Below, piece by piece: positions 1 through 15,000 of a DNA stretch of 64,000 nt. Made by a program: the position numbers and the translations under genes. Position 1 is the first letter of the stretch. Every line of letters starts with the position of its first letter. Origin of the DNA: Sipunculus nudus (taxonomy: Eukaryota; Annelida; Sipuncula; Golfingiida; Sipunculidae); NCBI GenBank assembly GCA_026874595.1, contig CM049314.1, forward strand, positions 78,169,300 to 78,233,299. Reading direction: 5' to 3'. Below the pieces are notes generated by a model, which worked only from the letters and a program-made list of their open reading frames with translations, ran no database searches and had not been told where the DNA came from.

Positions 1-1
1 C

Positions 2-3000
2 AGAGAGAACGTGTCCTCCCATGACAACAAAGAGAATGTGTCGTCCGATGATAACAGAGAGAACGTGTCCTCCCATGACAACAAAGAGAATGTGTTGTCA
101 GATGATAACAGAGAGAACGTTTCATCCCATGACAACAGAGGAAACGTATCCTTCATTGATTTCAGAGAGAACGTGTCCTCCCATTACAACAAAGAGAATG
201 TGTCGTCCGATGATAACAGAGAGAACGTGTCCTCCCATGTCAACAAAGAGAATGTGTCGTCCGATGATAACAGAGAGAACGTGTCCTCCCATGACAACAA
301 AGAGAATGTGCCGTCCGATGATAACAGAGAGAACGTGTCCTCCCATGTCAACAAAGAGAATGTGTCGTCCGATGATAACAGAGAGAACGTGTCCTCCCAT
401 GTCAACAAAGAGAATGTGTCGTCCGATGAAAACAGAGAGAACGTGTCCTCCCATGACAACAAAGAGAATGTGTTGTCAGATGATAACAGAGAGAACGTTT
501 TATCCCATGACAACAGAGAAAACGTATCCTTCATTGATATCAGAGAGAACGTGTCCTCCCATGACAACAAAGAGAATGTGTCGTCCGATGATAACAGAGA
601 GAACGTGTCCTCCCATGTCAACAAAGAGAATGTGTCGTCAGATGATAACAGAGAGAACGTGTCTTCCCATGACAACAAAGAGAATGTGGCGTCCGATGAT
701 AACAGAGAGAACGTGTCCTCCCATGACAACAATGAGAATGTGTCGTCCGATGATAACAGAGAGAACGTGTCCTCCCATTTCAACAAAGAGAATGTGTCGT
801 CCGATGATAACAGAGAGAACGTGTCCTCTCATGTCAACAAAGAGAATGTGTCGTCCGATGATAACAGAGAGAACGTGTCCTCCCCTTACAACAAAGAGAA
901 TGTGTTGTCCGATGATAACAGAGAGAACATGTCCTACCATGACAACAAAGAGAATAAGTTGTCCGATAATAAGAGAGAAAACGTGTCCTCCCATGACAAC
1001 AAAGAGAATGTGTCGTCAGATGATAACAGAGAGAACGTGTCCTCCCATGACAAAATAGAGAATGTGTCGTCCGATGATAACAGAGAGAACGTGTCCTCCC
1101 ATGTCAACAAAGAGAATGTGTCGTCCGATGATAACAGAGAGAACGTGTCCTCCCATGACAACAAAGAGAATGTGTCGTCCGATGATAACAGAGAGAACGT
1201 GTCCTCCCATGTCAACAAAGAGAATGTGTCGTCAGATGATAACAGAGAGAACGTGTACTCCCATGACAACAAAGAGAATGTGTTGTCAGATGATAACAGA
1301 GAGAACGTTTCATCCCATGACAACAGAGAAAACGTATCCTTCATTGATATCAGAGTGAACGTGTCCTCCCATTACAACAAAGAGAATGTGTCGTCCGATG
1401 ATAACAGAGAGAACGTGTCCTCCCATGTCAACAAAGAGAATGTGTCGTCAGATGATAACAGAGAGAACGTGTCCTCCCATGACAACAAAGAGAATATGTC
1501 TTCCGATGATAACAGAGAGAACCTGTCCTCCCAAGACAATAAAGAGAATATGTCGTTCGATGATCACAGAGAGAACGTGTCCTCCCATGACAACAAAGAG
1601 AATGTGTCGTCAGATGATAACAGAGAGAACGTGTCCTCCCATGACAACAAAGAGAATATGTCGTCCGATGATAACAGAGAGAACGTGTCCTCCCATGTCA
1701 ACAAAGAGAATGTGTCGTCCGATGAAAACAGAGAGAACGTGTCCTCCCATGACAACAAAGAGAATGTGTTGTCAGATGATAACAGAGAGAACGTTTTATC
1801 CCATGACAACAGAGAAAACGTATCCTTCATTGATATCAGAGAGAACGTGTCCTCCCATGACAACAAAGAGAATGTGTCGTCCGATGATAACAGAGAGAAC
1901 GTGTCCTCCCATGTCAACAAAGAGAATGTGTCGTCAGATGATAACAGAGAGAACGTGTCTTCCCATGACAACAAAGAGAATGTGGCGTCCGATGATAACA
2001 GAGAGAACGTGTCCTCCCATGACAACAATGAGAATGTGTCGTCCGATGATAACAGAGAGAACGTGTCCTCCCATTTCAACAAAGAGAATGTGTCGTCCGA
2101 TGATAACAGAGAGAACGTGTCCTCTCATGTCAACAAAGAGAATGTGTCGTCCGATGATAACAGAGAGAACGTGTCCTCCCCTTACAACAAAGAGAATGTG
2201 TTGTCCGATGATAACAGAGAGAACATGTCCTACCATGACAACAAAGAGAATAAGTTGTCCGATAATAAGAGAGAAAACGTGTCCTCCCATGACAACAAAG
2301 AGAATGTGTCGTCAGATGATAACAGAGAGAACGTGTCCTCCCATGACAAAATAGAGAATGTGTCGTCCGATGATAACAGAGAGAACGTGTCCTCCCATGT
2401 CAACAAAGAGAATGTGTCGTCCGATGATAACAGAGAGAACGTGTCCTCCCATGACAACAAAGAGAATGTGTCGTCCGATGATAACAGAGAGAACGTGTCC
2501 TCCCATGTCAACAAAGAGAATGTGTCGTCAGATGATAACAGAGAGAACGTGTACTCCCATGACAACAAAGAGAATGTGTTGTCAGATGATAACAGAGAGA
2601 ACGTTTCATCCCATGACAACAGAGAAAACGTATCCTTCATTGATATCAGAGTGAACGTGTCCTCCCATTACAACAAAGAGAATGTGTCGTCCGATGATAA
2701 CAGAGAGAACGTGTCCTCCCATGTCAACAAAGAGAATGTGTCGTCAGATGATAACAGAGAGAACGTGTCTTCCCATGACAACAAAGAGAATGTGGCGTCC
2801 GATGATAACAGAGAGAACGTGTCCTCCCATGACAACAATGAGAATGTGTCGTCCGATGATAACAGAGAGAACGTGTCCTCCCATTTCAACAAAGAGAATG
2901 TGTCGTCCGATGATAACAGAGAGAACGTGTCCTCTCATGTCAACAAAGAGAATGTGTCGTCCGATGATAACAGAGAGAACGTGTCCTCCCCTTACAACAA

Positions 3001-6000
3001 AGAGAATGTGTTGTCCGATGATAACAGAGAGAACATGTCCTACCATGACAACAAAGAGAATAAGTTGTCCGATAATAAGAGAGAAAACGTGTCCTCCCAT
3101 GACAACAAAGAGAATGTGTCGTCAGATGATAACAGAGAGAACGTGTCCTCCCATGACAAAATAGAGAATGTGTCGTCCGATGATAACAGAGAGAACGTGT
3201 CCTCCCATGTCAACAAAGAGAATGTGTCGTCCGATGATAACAGAGAGAACGTGTCCTCCCATGACAACAAAGAGAATGTGTCGTCCGATGATAACAGAGA
3301 GAACGTGTCCTCCCATGTCAACAAAGAGAATGTGTCGTCAGATGATAACAGAGAGAACGTGTACTCCCATGACAACAAAGAGAATGTGTTGTCAGATGAT
3401 AACAGAGAGAACGTTTCATCCCATGACAACAGAGAAAACGTATCCTTCATTGATATCAGAGTGAACGTGTCCTCCCATTACAACAAAGAGAATGTGTCGT
3501 CCGATGATAACAGAGAGAACGTGTCCTCCCATGTCAACAAAGAGAATGTGTCGTCAGATGATAACAGAGAGAACGTGTACTCCCATGACAACAAAGAGAA
3601 TGTGTTGTCAGATGATAACAGAGAGAACGTTTCATCCCATGACAACAGAGAAAACGTATCCTTCATTGATATCAGAGTGAACGTGTCCTCCCATTACAAC
3701 AAAGAGAATGTGTCGTCCGATGATAACAGAGAGAACGTGTCCTCCCATGTCAACAAAGAGAATGTGTCGTCAGATGATAACAGAGAGAACGTGTCTTCCC
3801 ATGACAACAAAGAGAATGTGGCGTCCGATGATAACAGAGAGAACGTGTCCTCCCATGACAACAATGAGAATGTGTCGTCCGATGATAACAGAGAGAACGT
3901 GTCCTCCCATTTCAACAAAGAGAATGTGTCGTCCGATGATAACAGAGAGAACGTGTCCTCTCATGTCAACAAAGAGAATGTGTCGTCCGATGATAACAGA
4001 GAGAACGTGTCCTCCCCTTACAACAAAGAGAATGTGTTGTCCGATGATAACAGAGAGAACATGTCCTACCATGACAACAAAGAGAATAAGTTGTCCGATA
4101 ATAAGAGAGAAAACGTGTCCTCCCATGACAACAAAGAGAATGTGTCGTCAGATGATAACAGAGAGAACGTGTCCTCCCATGACAAAATAGAGAATGTGTC
4201 GTCCGATGATAACAGAGAGAACGTGTCCTCCCATGTCAACAAAGAGAATGTGTCGTCCGATGATAACAGAGAGAACGTGTCCTCCCATGACAACAAAGAG
4301 AATGTGTCGTCCGATGATAACAGAGAGAACGTGTCCTCCCATGTCAACAAAGAGAATGTGTCGTCAGATGATAACAGAGAGAACGTGTCCTCCCATGACA
4401 ACAAAGAGAATGTGTCGTCCGATGATAACAGAGAGAACGTGTCCTCCCATGTCATCAAAGAGAATGTGTCGTCCGATGATAACAGAAAGAACGTGTCCTC
4501 CCATGACAACAAAGAGAATGTGTCGTCCGATGATAACAGAGAGAACGTGTCCTCCCATGTCAACAAAGAGAATGTGTCGTCCGATGATAACAGAGAGAAC
4601 GTGTCCTCTCATGACAACAAAGAGAATATGTCGTCCGATGATAACAGAGAGAACGTGTCCTCCCATGACAACAAAGAGAATGTGTCGTCAGATGATAACA
4701 GAGAGAACGTGTCCTCCCATAACAACAAAGAGAATATGTCGTCCGATGATAACAGAGAGAACGTGTCCTCCCATGACAACAAAGAGAATATGTCGTCCTA
4801 TGATAACAGAGAGAACGTGTCCTCCCATTACAACAAAGAGAACGTATCCTTCATTGATATCAGAGAGAACGTGTCCTCCCATTACAACAAAGAAAATGTG
4901 TCGTCCGATGATAACAGAGAGAACGTGTCCTCCCATGTCAACAAAGAGAATATGTCGTCCGATGATAACAGATAGAACGTGTCCTCCCATGTCAACAAAG
5001 AGAATGTGTGGTCCGTTGATAACAGAGAGAACGTGTCCTCCCATGACAACAAAGAGAATGTGTCGTCCGATGATAACAGAGAGAACGTGTCCTCCCATGA
5101 CAACAAAGAGAATGTGTTGTCAGATGATAACAGAGAGAACGTTTCATCCCATGACAACAGAGAAAACGTATCCTTCATTGATTTCAGAGAGAACGTGTCC
5201 TCCCATTACAACAAAGAGAATGTGTCGTCCGATGATAACAGAGAGAACGTGTCCTCCCATGTCAACAAAGAGAATGTGTCGTCCGATGATAACAGAGAGA
5301 ACGTGTCCTCCCATGACAACAAAGAGAATGTGCCGTCCGATGATAACAGAGAGAACGTGTCCTCCCATGTCAACAAAGAGAATGTGTCGTCCGATGATAA
5401 CAGAGAGAACGTGTCCTCCCATGTCAACAAAGAGAATGTGTCGTCCGATGAAAACAGAGAGAACGTGTCCTCCCATGACAACAAAGAGAATGTGTTGTCA
5501 GATGATAACAGAGAGAACGTTTTATCCCATGACAACAGAGAAAACGTATCCTTCATTGATATCAGAGAGAACGTGTCCTCCCATGACAACAAAGAGAATG
5601 TGTCGTCCGATGATAACAGAGAGAACGTGTCCTCCCATGTCAACAAAGAGAATGTGTCGTCAGATGATAACAGAGAGAACGTGTCTTCCCATGACAACAA
5701 AGAGAATGTGGCGTCCGATGATAACAGAGAGAACGTGTCCTCCCATGACAACAATGAGAATGTGTCGTCCGATGATAACAGAGAGAACGTGTCCTCCCAT
5801 TTCAACAAAGAGAATGTGTCGTCCGATGATAACAGAGAGAACGTGTCCTCTCATGTCAACAAAGAGAATGTGTCGTCCGATGATAACAGAGAGAACGTGT
5901 CCTCCCCTTACAACAAAGAGAATGTGTTGTCCGATGATAACAGAGAGAACATGTCCTACCATGACAACAAAGAGAATAAGTTGTCCGATAATAAGAGAGA

Positions 6001-9000
6001 AAACGTGTCCTCCCATGACAACAAAGAGAATGTGTCGTCAGATGATAACAGAGAGAACGTGTCCTCCCATGACAAAATAGAGAATGTGTCGTCCGATGAT
6101 AACAGAGAGAACGTGTCCTCCCATGTCAACAAAGAGAATGTGTCGTCCGATGATAACAGAGAGAACGTGTCCTCCCATGACAACAAAGAGAATGTGTCGT
6201 CCGATGATAACAGAGAGAACGTGTCCTCCCATGTCAACAAAGAGAATGTGTCGTCAGATGATAACAGAGAGAACGTGTACTCCCATGACAACAAAGAGAA
6301 TGTGTTGTCAGATGATAACAGAGAGAACGTTTCATCCCATGACAACAGAGAAAACGTATCCTTCATTGATATCAGAGTGAACGTGTCCTCCCATTACAAC
6401 AAAGAGAATGTGTCGTCCGATGATAACAGAGAGAACGTGTCCTCCCATGTCAACAAAGAGAATGTGTCGTCAGATGATAACAGAGAGAACGTGTCCTCCC
6501 ATGACAACAAAGAGAATATGTCTTCCGATGATAACAGAGAGAACCTGTCCTCCCAAGACAATAAAGAGAATATGTCGTTCGATGATCACAGAGAGAACGT
6601 GTCCTCCCATGACAACAAAGAGAATGTGTCGTCAGATGATAACAGAGAGAACGTGTCCTCCCATGACAACAAAGAGAATATGTCGTCCGATGATAACAGA
6701 GAGAACGTGTCCTCCCATGTCAACAAAGAGAATGTGTCGTCCGATGAAAACAGAGAGAACGTGTCCTCCCATGACAACAAAGAGAATGTGTTGTCAGATG
6801 ATAACAGAGAGAACGTTTTATCCCATGACAACAGAGAAAACGTATCCTTCATTGATATCAGAGAGAACGTGTCCTCCCATGACAACAAAGAGAATGTGTC
6901 GTCCGATGATAACAGAGAGAACGTGTCCTCCCATGTCAACAAAGAGAATGTGTCGTCAGATGATAACAGAGAGAACGTGTCTTCCCATGACAACAAAGAG
7001 AATGTGGCGTCCGATGATAACAGAGAGAACGTGTCCTCCCATGACAACAATGAGAATGTGTCGTCCGATGATAACAGAGAGAACGTGTCCTCCCATTTCA
7101 ACAAAGAGAATGTGTCGTCCGATGATAACAGAGAGAACGTGTCCTCTCATGTCAACAAAGAGAATGTGTCGTCCGATGATAACAGAGAGAACGTGTCCTC
7201 CCCTTACAACAAAGAGAATGTGTTGTCCGATGATAACAGAGAGAACATGTCCTACCATGACAACAAAGAGAATAAGTTGTCCGATAATAAGAGAGAAAAC
7301 GTGTCCTCCCATGACAACAAAGAGAATGTGTCGTCAGATGATAACAGAGAGAACGTGTCCTCCCATGACAAAATAGAGAATGTGTCGTCCGATGATAACA
7401 GAGAGAACGTGTCCTCCCATGTCAACAAAGAGAATGTGTCGTCCGATGATAACAGAGAGAACGTGTCCTCCCATGACAACAAAGAGAATGTGTCGTCCGA
7501 TGATAACAGAGAGAACGTGTCCTCCCATGTCAACAAAGAGAATGTGTCGTCAGATGATAACAGAGAGAACGTGTACTCCCATGACAACAAAGAGAATGTG
7601 TTGTCAGATGACAACAGAGAGAACGTTTCATCCCATGACAACAGAGAAAACGTATCCTTCATTGATATCAGAGTGAACGTGTCCTCCCATTACAACAAAG
7701 AGAATGTGTCGTCCGATGATAACAGAGAGAACGTGTCCTCCCATGTCAACAAAGAGAATGTGTCGTCAGATGATAACAGAGAGAACGTGTCTTCCCATGA
7801 CAACAAAGAGAATGTGGCGTCCGATGATAACAGAGAGAACGTGTCCTCCCATGACAACAATGAGAATGTGTCGTCCGATGATAACAGAGAGAACGTGTCC
7901 TCCCATTTCAACAAAGAGAATGTGTCGTCCGATGATAACAGAGAGAACGTGTCCTCTCATGTCAACAAAGAGAATGTGTCGTCCGATGATAACAGAGAGA
8001 ACGTGTCCTCCCCTTACAACAAAGAGAATGTGTTGTCCGATGATAACAGAGAGAACATGTCCTACCATGACAACAAAGAGAATAAGTTGTCCGATAATAA
8101 GAGAGAAAACGTGTCCTCCCATGACAACAAAGAGAATGTGTCGTCAGATGATAACAGAGAGAACGTGTCCTCCCATGACAAAATAGAGAATGTGTCGTCC
8201 GATGATAACAGAGAGAACGTGTCCTCCCATGTCAACAAAGAGAATGTGTCGTCCGATGATAACAGAGAGAACGTGTCCTCCCATGACAACAAAGAGAATG
8301 TGTCGTCCGATGATAACAGAGAGAACGTGTCCTCCCATGTCAACAAAGAGAATGTGTCGTCAGATGATAACAGAGAGAACGTGTACTCCCATGACAACAA
8401 AGAGAATGTGTTGTCAGATGATAACAGAGAGAACGTTTCATCCCATGACAACAGAGAAAACGTATCCTTCATTGATATCAGAGTGAACGTGTCCTCCCAT
8501 TACAACAAAGAGAATGTGTCGTCCGATGATAACAGAGAGAACGTGTCCTCCCATGTCAACAAAGAGAATGTGTCGTCAGATGATAACAGAGAGAACGTGT
8601 ACTCCCATGACAACAAAGAGAATGTGTTGTCAGATGATAACAGAGAGAACGTTTCATCCCATGACAACAGAGAAAACGTATCCTTCATTGATATCAGAGT
8701 GAACGTGTCCTCCCATTACAACAAAGAGAATGTGTCGTCCGATGATAACAGAGAGAACGTGTCCTCCCATGTCAACAAAGAGAATGTGTCGTCAGATGAT
8801 AACAGAGAGAACGTGTCTTCCCATGACAACAAAGAGAATGTGGCGTCCGATGATAACAGAGAGAACGTGTCCTCCCATGACAACAATGAGAATGTGTCGT
8901 CCGATGATAACAGAGAGAACGTGTCCTCCCATTTCAACAAAGAGAATGTGTCGTCCGATGATAACAGAGAGAACGTGTCCTCTCATGTCAACAAAGAGAA

Positions 9001-12000
9001 TGTGTCGTCCGATGATAACAGAGAGAACGTGTCCTCCCCTTACAACAAAGAGAATGTGTTGTCCGATGATAACAGAGAGAACATGTCCTACCATGACAAC
9101 AAAGAGAATAAGTTGTCCGATAATAAGAGAGAAAACGTGTCCTCCCATGACAACAAAGAGAATGTGTCGTCAGATGATAACAGAGAGAACGTGTCCTCCC
9201 ATGACAAAATAGAGAATGTGTCGTCCGATGATAACAGAGAGAACGTGTCCTCCCATGTCAACAAAGAGAATGTGTCGTCCGATGATAACAGAGAGAACGT
9301 GTCCTCCCATGACAACAAAGAGAATGTGTCGTCCGATGATAACAGAGAGAACGTGTCCTCCCATGTCAACAAAGAGAATGTGTCGTCAGATGATAACAGA
9401 GAGAACGTGTACTCCCATGACAACAAAGAGAATGTGTTGTCAGATGATAACAGAGAGAACGTTTCATCCCATGACAACAGAGAAAACGTATCCTTCATTG
9501 ATATCAGAGTGAACGTGTCCTCCCATTACAACAAAGAGAATGTGTCGTCCGATGATAACAGAGAGAACGTGTCCTCCCATGTCAACAAAGAGAATGTGTC
9601 GTCAGATGATAACAGAGAGAACGTGTCCTCCCATGACAACAAAGAGAATATGTCTTCCGATGATAACAGAGAGAACCTGTCCTCCCAAGACAATAAAGAG
9701 AATATGTCGTTCGATGATCACAGAGAGAACGTGTCCTCCCATGACAACAAAGAGAATGTGTCGTCAGATGATAACAGAGAGAACGTGTCCTCCCATGACA
9801 ACAAAGAGAATATGTCGTCCGATGATAACAGAGAGAACGTGTCCTCCCATGTCAACAAAGAGAATGTGTCGTCCGATGAAAACAGAGAGAACGTGTCCTC
9901 CCATGACAACAAAGAGAATGTGTTGTCAGATGATAACAGAGAGAACGTTTTATCCCATGACAACAGAGAAAACGTATCCTTCATTGATATCAGAGAGAAC
10001 GTGTCCTCCCATGACAACAAAGAGAATGTGTCGTCCGATGATAACAGAGAGAACGTGTCCTCCCATGTCAACAAAGAGAATGTGTCGTCAGATGATAACA
10101 GAGAGAACGTGTCTTCCCATGACAACAAAGAGAATGTGGCGTCCGATGATAACAGAGAGAACGTGTCCTCCCATGACAACAATGAGAATGTGTCGTCCGA
10201 TGATAACAGAGAGAACGTGTCCTCCCATTTCAACAAAGAGAATGTGTCGTCCGATGATAACAGAGAGAACGTGTCCTCTCATGTCAACAAAGAGAATGTG
10301 TCGTCCGATGATAACAGAGAGAACGTGTCCTCCCCTTACAACAAAGAGAATGTGTTGTCCGATGATAACAGAGAGAACATGTCCTACCATGACAACAAAG
10401 AGAATAAGTTGTCCGATAATAAGAGAGAAAACGTGTCCTCCCATGACAACAAAGAGAATGTGTCGTCAGATGATAACAGAGAGAACGTGTCCTCCCATGA
10501 CAAAATAGAGAATGTGTCGTCCGATGATAACAGAGAGAACGTGTCCTCCCATGTCAACAAAGAGAATGTGTCGTCCGATGATAACAGAGAGAACGTGTCC
10601 TCCCATGACAACAAAGAGAATGTGTCGTCCGATGATAACAGAGAGAACGTGTCCTCCCATGTCAACAAAGAGAATGTGTCGTCAGATGATAACAGAGAGA
10701 ACGTGTACTCCCATGACAACAAAGAGAATGTGTTGTCAGATGATAACAGAGAGAACGTTTCATCCCATGACAACAGAGAAAACGTATCCTTCATTGATAT
10801 CAGAGTGAACGTGTCCTCCCATTACAACAAAGAGAATGTGTCGTCCGATGATAACAGAGAGAACGTGTCCTCCCATGTCAACAAAGAGAATGTGTCGTCA
10901 GATGATAACAGAGAGAACGTGTCCTCCCATGACAACAAAGAGAATATGTCTTCCGATGATAACAGACAGAACCTGTCCTCCCAAGACAATAAAGAGAATA
11001 TGTCGTTCGATGATCACAGAGAGAACGTGTCCTCCCATGACAACAAAGAGAATGTGTCGTCAGATGATAACAGAGAGAACGTGTCCTCCCATGACAACAA
11101 AGAGAATATGTCGTCCGATGATAACAGAGAGAACGTGTCCTCCCATGACAACAAAGAGAATATGTCGTCCTATGATAAAAGAGAGAACGTGTCCTCCCAT
11201 GACAACAAAGAGAACTTATCCTTCATTGATTACAGAGAGAACGTGTCCTCCCAAGACAACAGAGAGAACGTATCCTTCATTGATAACAGAGAGAACGTGT
11301 CCTCCCATGACAACAGAGAGAACGTGTCCTTCATTGATCACAGAGAGAACGTATCCTTCATTGATAACAGAGAGAACGTGTCCTCCCATGACAACAAAGA
11401 GAATATGTCGTCCGATGATAACAGAGAGAACGTGTCCTCCCATGTCAACAAAGAGAATGTGTCGTCCGATGAAAACAGAGAGAACGTGTCCTCCCATGAC
11501 AACAAAGAGAATGTGTTGTCAGATGATAACAGAGAGAACGTTTTATCCCATGACAACAGAGAAAACGTATCCTTCATTGATATCAGAGAGAACGTGTCCT
11601 CCCATGACAACAAAGAGAATGTGTCGTCCGATGATAACAGAGAGAACGTGTCTTCCCATGACAACAAAGAGAATTTGGCGTCCGATGATAACAGAGAGAA
11701 CGTGTCCTACCATGACAACAAAGAGAATAAGTTGTCCGATAATAAGAGAGAAAACGTGTCCTCCCATGACAACAAAGAGAATGTGTCGTCAGATGATAAC
11801 AGAGAGAACGTGTCCTCCCATGACAAAATAGAGAATGTGTCGTCCGATGATAACAGAGAGAACGTGTCCTCCCATGTCAACAAAGAGAATGTGTCGTCCG
11901 ATGATAACAGAGAGAACGTGTCCTCCCATGACAACAAAGAGAATGTGTCGTCCGATGATAACAGAGAGAACGTGTCCTCCCATGTCAACAAAGAGAATGT

Positions 12001-15000
12001 GTCGTCAGATGATAACAGAGAGAACGTGTACTCCCATGACAACAAAGAGAATGTGTTGTCAGATGATAACAGAGAGAACGTTTCATCCCATGACAACAGA
12101 GAAAACGTATCCTTCATTGATATCAGAGTGAACGTGTCCTCCCATTACAACAAAGAGAATGTGTCGTCCGATGATAACAGAGAGAACGTGTCCTCCCATG
12201 TCAACAAAGAGAATGTGTCGTCAGATGATAACAGAGAGAACGTGTCCTCCCATGACAACAAAGAGAATATGTCTTCCGATGATAACAGAGAGAACCTGTC
12301 CTCCCAAGACAATAAAGAGAATATGTCGTTCGATGATCACAGAGAGAACGTGTCCTCCCATGACAACAAAGAGAATGTGTCGTCAGATGATAACAGAGAG
12401 AACGTGTCCTCCCATGACAACAAAGAGAATATGTCGTCCGATGATAACAGAGAGAACGTGTCCTCCCATGTCAACAAAGAGAATGTGTCGTCCGATGAAA
12501 ACAGAGAGAACGTGTCCTCCCATGACAACAAAGAGAATGTGTTGTCAGATGATAACAGAGAGAACGTTTTATCCCATGACAACAGAGAAAACGTATCCTT
12601 CATTGATATCAGAGAGAACGTGTCCTCCCATGACAACAAAGAGAATGTGTCGTCCGATGATAACAGAGAGAACGTGTCCTCCCATGTCAACAAAGAGAAT
12701 GTGTCGTCAGATGATAACAGAGAGAACGTGTCTTCCCATGACAACAAAGAGAATGTGGCGTCCGATGATAACAGAGAGAACGTGTCCTCCCATGACAACA
12801 ATGAGAATGTGTCGTCCGATGATAACAGAGAGAACGTGTCCTCCCATTTCAACAAAGAGAATGTGTCGTCCGATGATAACAGAGAGAACGTGTCCTCTCA
12901 TGTCAACAAAGAGAATGTGTCGTCCGATGATAACAGAGAGAACGTGTCCTCCCCTTACAACAAAGAGAATGTGTTGTCCGATGATAACAGAGAGAACATG
13001 TCCTACCATGACAACAAAGAGAATAAGTTGTCCGATAATAAGAGAGAAAACGTGTCCTCCCATGACAACAAAGAGAATGTGTCGTCAGATGATAACAGAG
13101 AGAACGTGTCCTCCCATGACAAAATAGAGAATGTGTCGTCCGATGATAACAGAGAGAACGTGTCCTCCCATGTCAACAAAGAGAATGTGTCGTCCGATGA
13201 TAACAGAGAGAACGTGTCCTCCCATGACAACAAAGAGAATGTGTCGTCCGATGATAACAGAGAGAACGTGTCCTCCCATGTCAACAAAGAGAATGTGTCG
13301 TCAGATGATAACAGAGAGAACGTGTACTCCCATGACAACAAAGAGAATGTGTTGTCAGATGATAACAGAGAGAACGTTTCATCCCATGACAACAGAGAAA
13401 ACGTATCCTTCATTGATATCAGAGTGAACGTGTCCTCCCATTACAACAAAGAGAATGTGTCGTCCGATGATAACAGAGAGAACGTGTCCTCCCATGTCAA
13501 CAAAGAGAATGTGTCGTCAGATGATAACAGAGAGAACGTGTCCTCCCATGACAACAAAGAGAATATGTCTTCCGATGATAACAGACAGAACCTGTCCTCC
13601 CAAGACAATAAAGAGAATATGTCGTTCGATGATCACAGAGAGAACGTGTCCTCCCATGACAACAAAGAGAATGTGTCGTCAGATGATAACAGAGAGAACG
13701 TGTCCTCCCATGACAACAAAGAGAATATGTCGTCCGATGATAACAGAGAGAACGTGTCCTCCCATGACAACAAAGAGAATATGTCGTCCTATGATAAAAG
13801 AGAGAACGTGTCCTCCCATGACAACAAAGAGAACTTATCCTTCATTGATTACAGAGAGAACGTGTCCTCCCAAGACAACAGAGAGAACGTATCCTTCATT
13901 GATAACAGAGAGAACGTGTCCTCCCATGACAACAGAGAGAACGTGTCCTTCATTGATCACAGAGAGAACGTATCCTTCATTGATAACAGAGAGAACGTGT
14001 CCTCCCATGACAACAAAGAGAATATGTCGTCCGATGATAACAGAGAGAACGTGTCCTCCCATGTCAACAAAGAGAATGTGTCGTCCGATGAAAACAGAGA
14101 GAACGTGTCCTCCCATGACAACAAAGAGAATGTGTTGTCAGATGATAACAGAGAGAACGTTTTATCCCATGACAACAGAGAAAACGTATCCTTCATTGAT
14201 ATCAGAGAGAACGTGTCCTCCCATGACAACAAAGAGAATGTGTCGTCCGATGATAACAGAGAGAACGTGTCCTCCCATGTCAACAAAGAGAATGTGTCGT
14301 CAGATGATAACAGAGAGAACGTGTCTTCCCATGACAACAAAGAGAATTTGGCGTCCGATGATAACAGAGAGAACGTGTCCTCCCATGACAACAATGAGAA
14401 TGTGTCGTCCGATGATAACAGAGAGAACGTGTCCTCCCATTTCAACAAAGAGAATGTGTCGTCCGATGATAACAGAGAGAACGTGTCCTCTCATGTCAAC
14501 AAAGAGAATGTGTCGTCCGATGATAACAGAGAGAACGTGTCCTCCCCTTACAACAAAGAGAATGTGTTGTCCGATGATAACAGAGAGAACATGTCCTACC
14601 ATGACAACAAAGAGAATAAGTTGTCCGATAATAAGAGAGAAAACGTGTCCTCCCATGACAACAAAGAGAATGTGTCGTCAGATGATAACAGAGAGAACGT
14701 GTCCTCCCATGACAAAATAGAGAATGTGTCGTCCGATGATAACAGAGAGAACGTGTCCTCCCATGTCAACAAAGAGAATGTGTCGTCCGATGATAACAGA
14801 GAGAACGTGTCCTCCCATGACAACAAAGAGAATGTGTCGTCCGATGATAACAGAGAGAACGTGTCCTCCCATGTCAACAAAGAGAATGTGTCGTCAGATG
14901 ATAACAGAGAGAACGTGTACTCCCATGACAACAAAGAGAATGTGTTGTCAGATGATAACAGAGAGAACGTTTCATCCCATGACAACAGAGAAAACGTATC

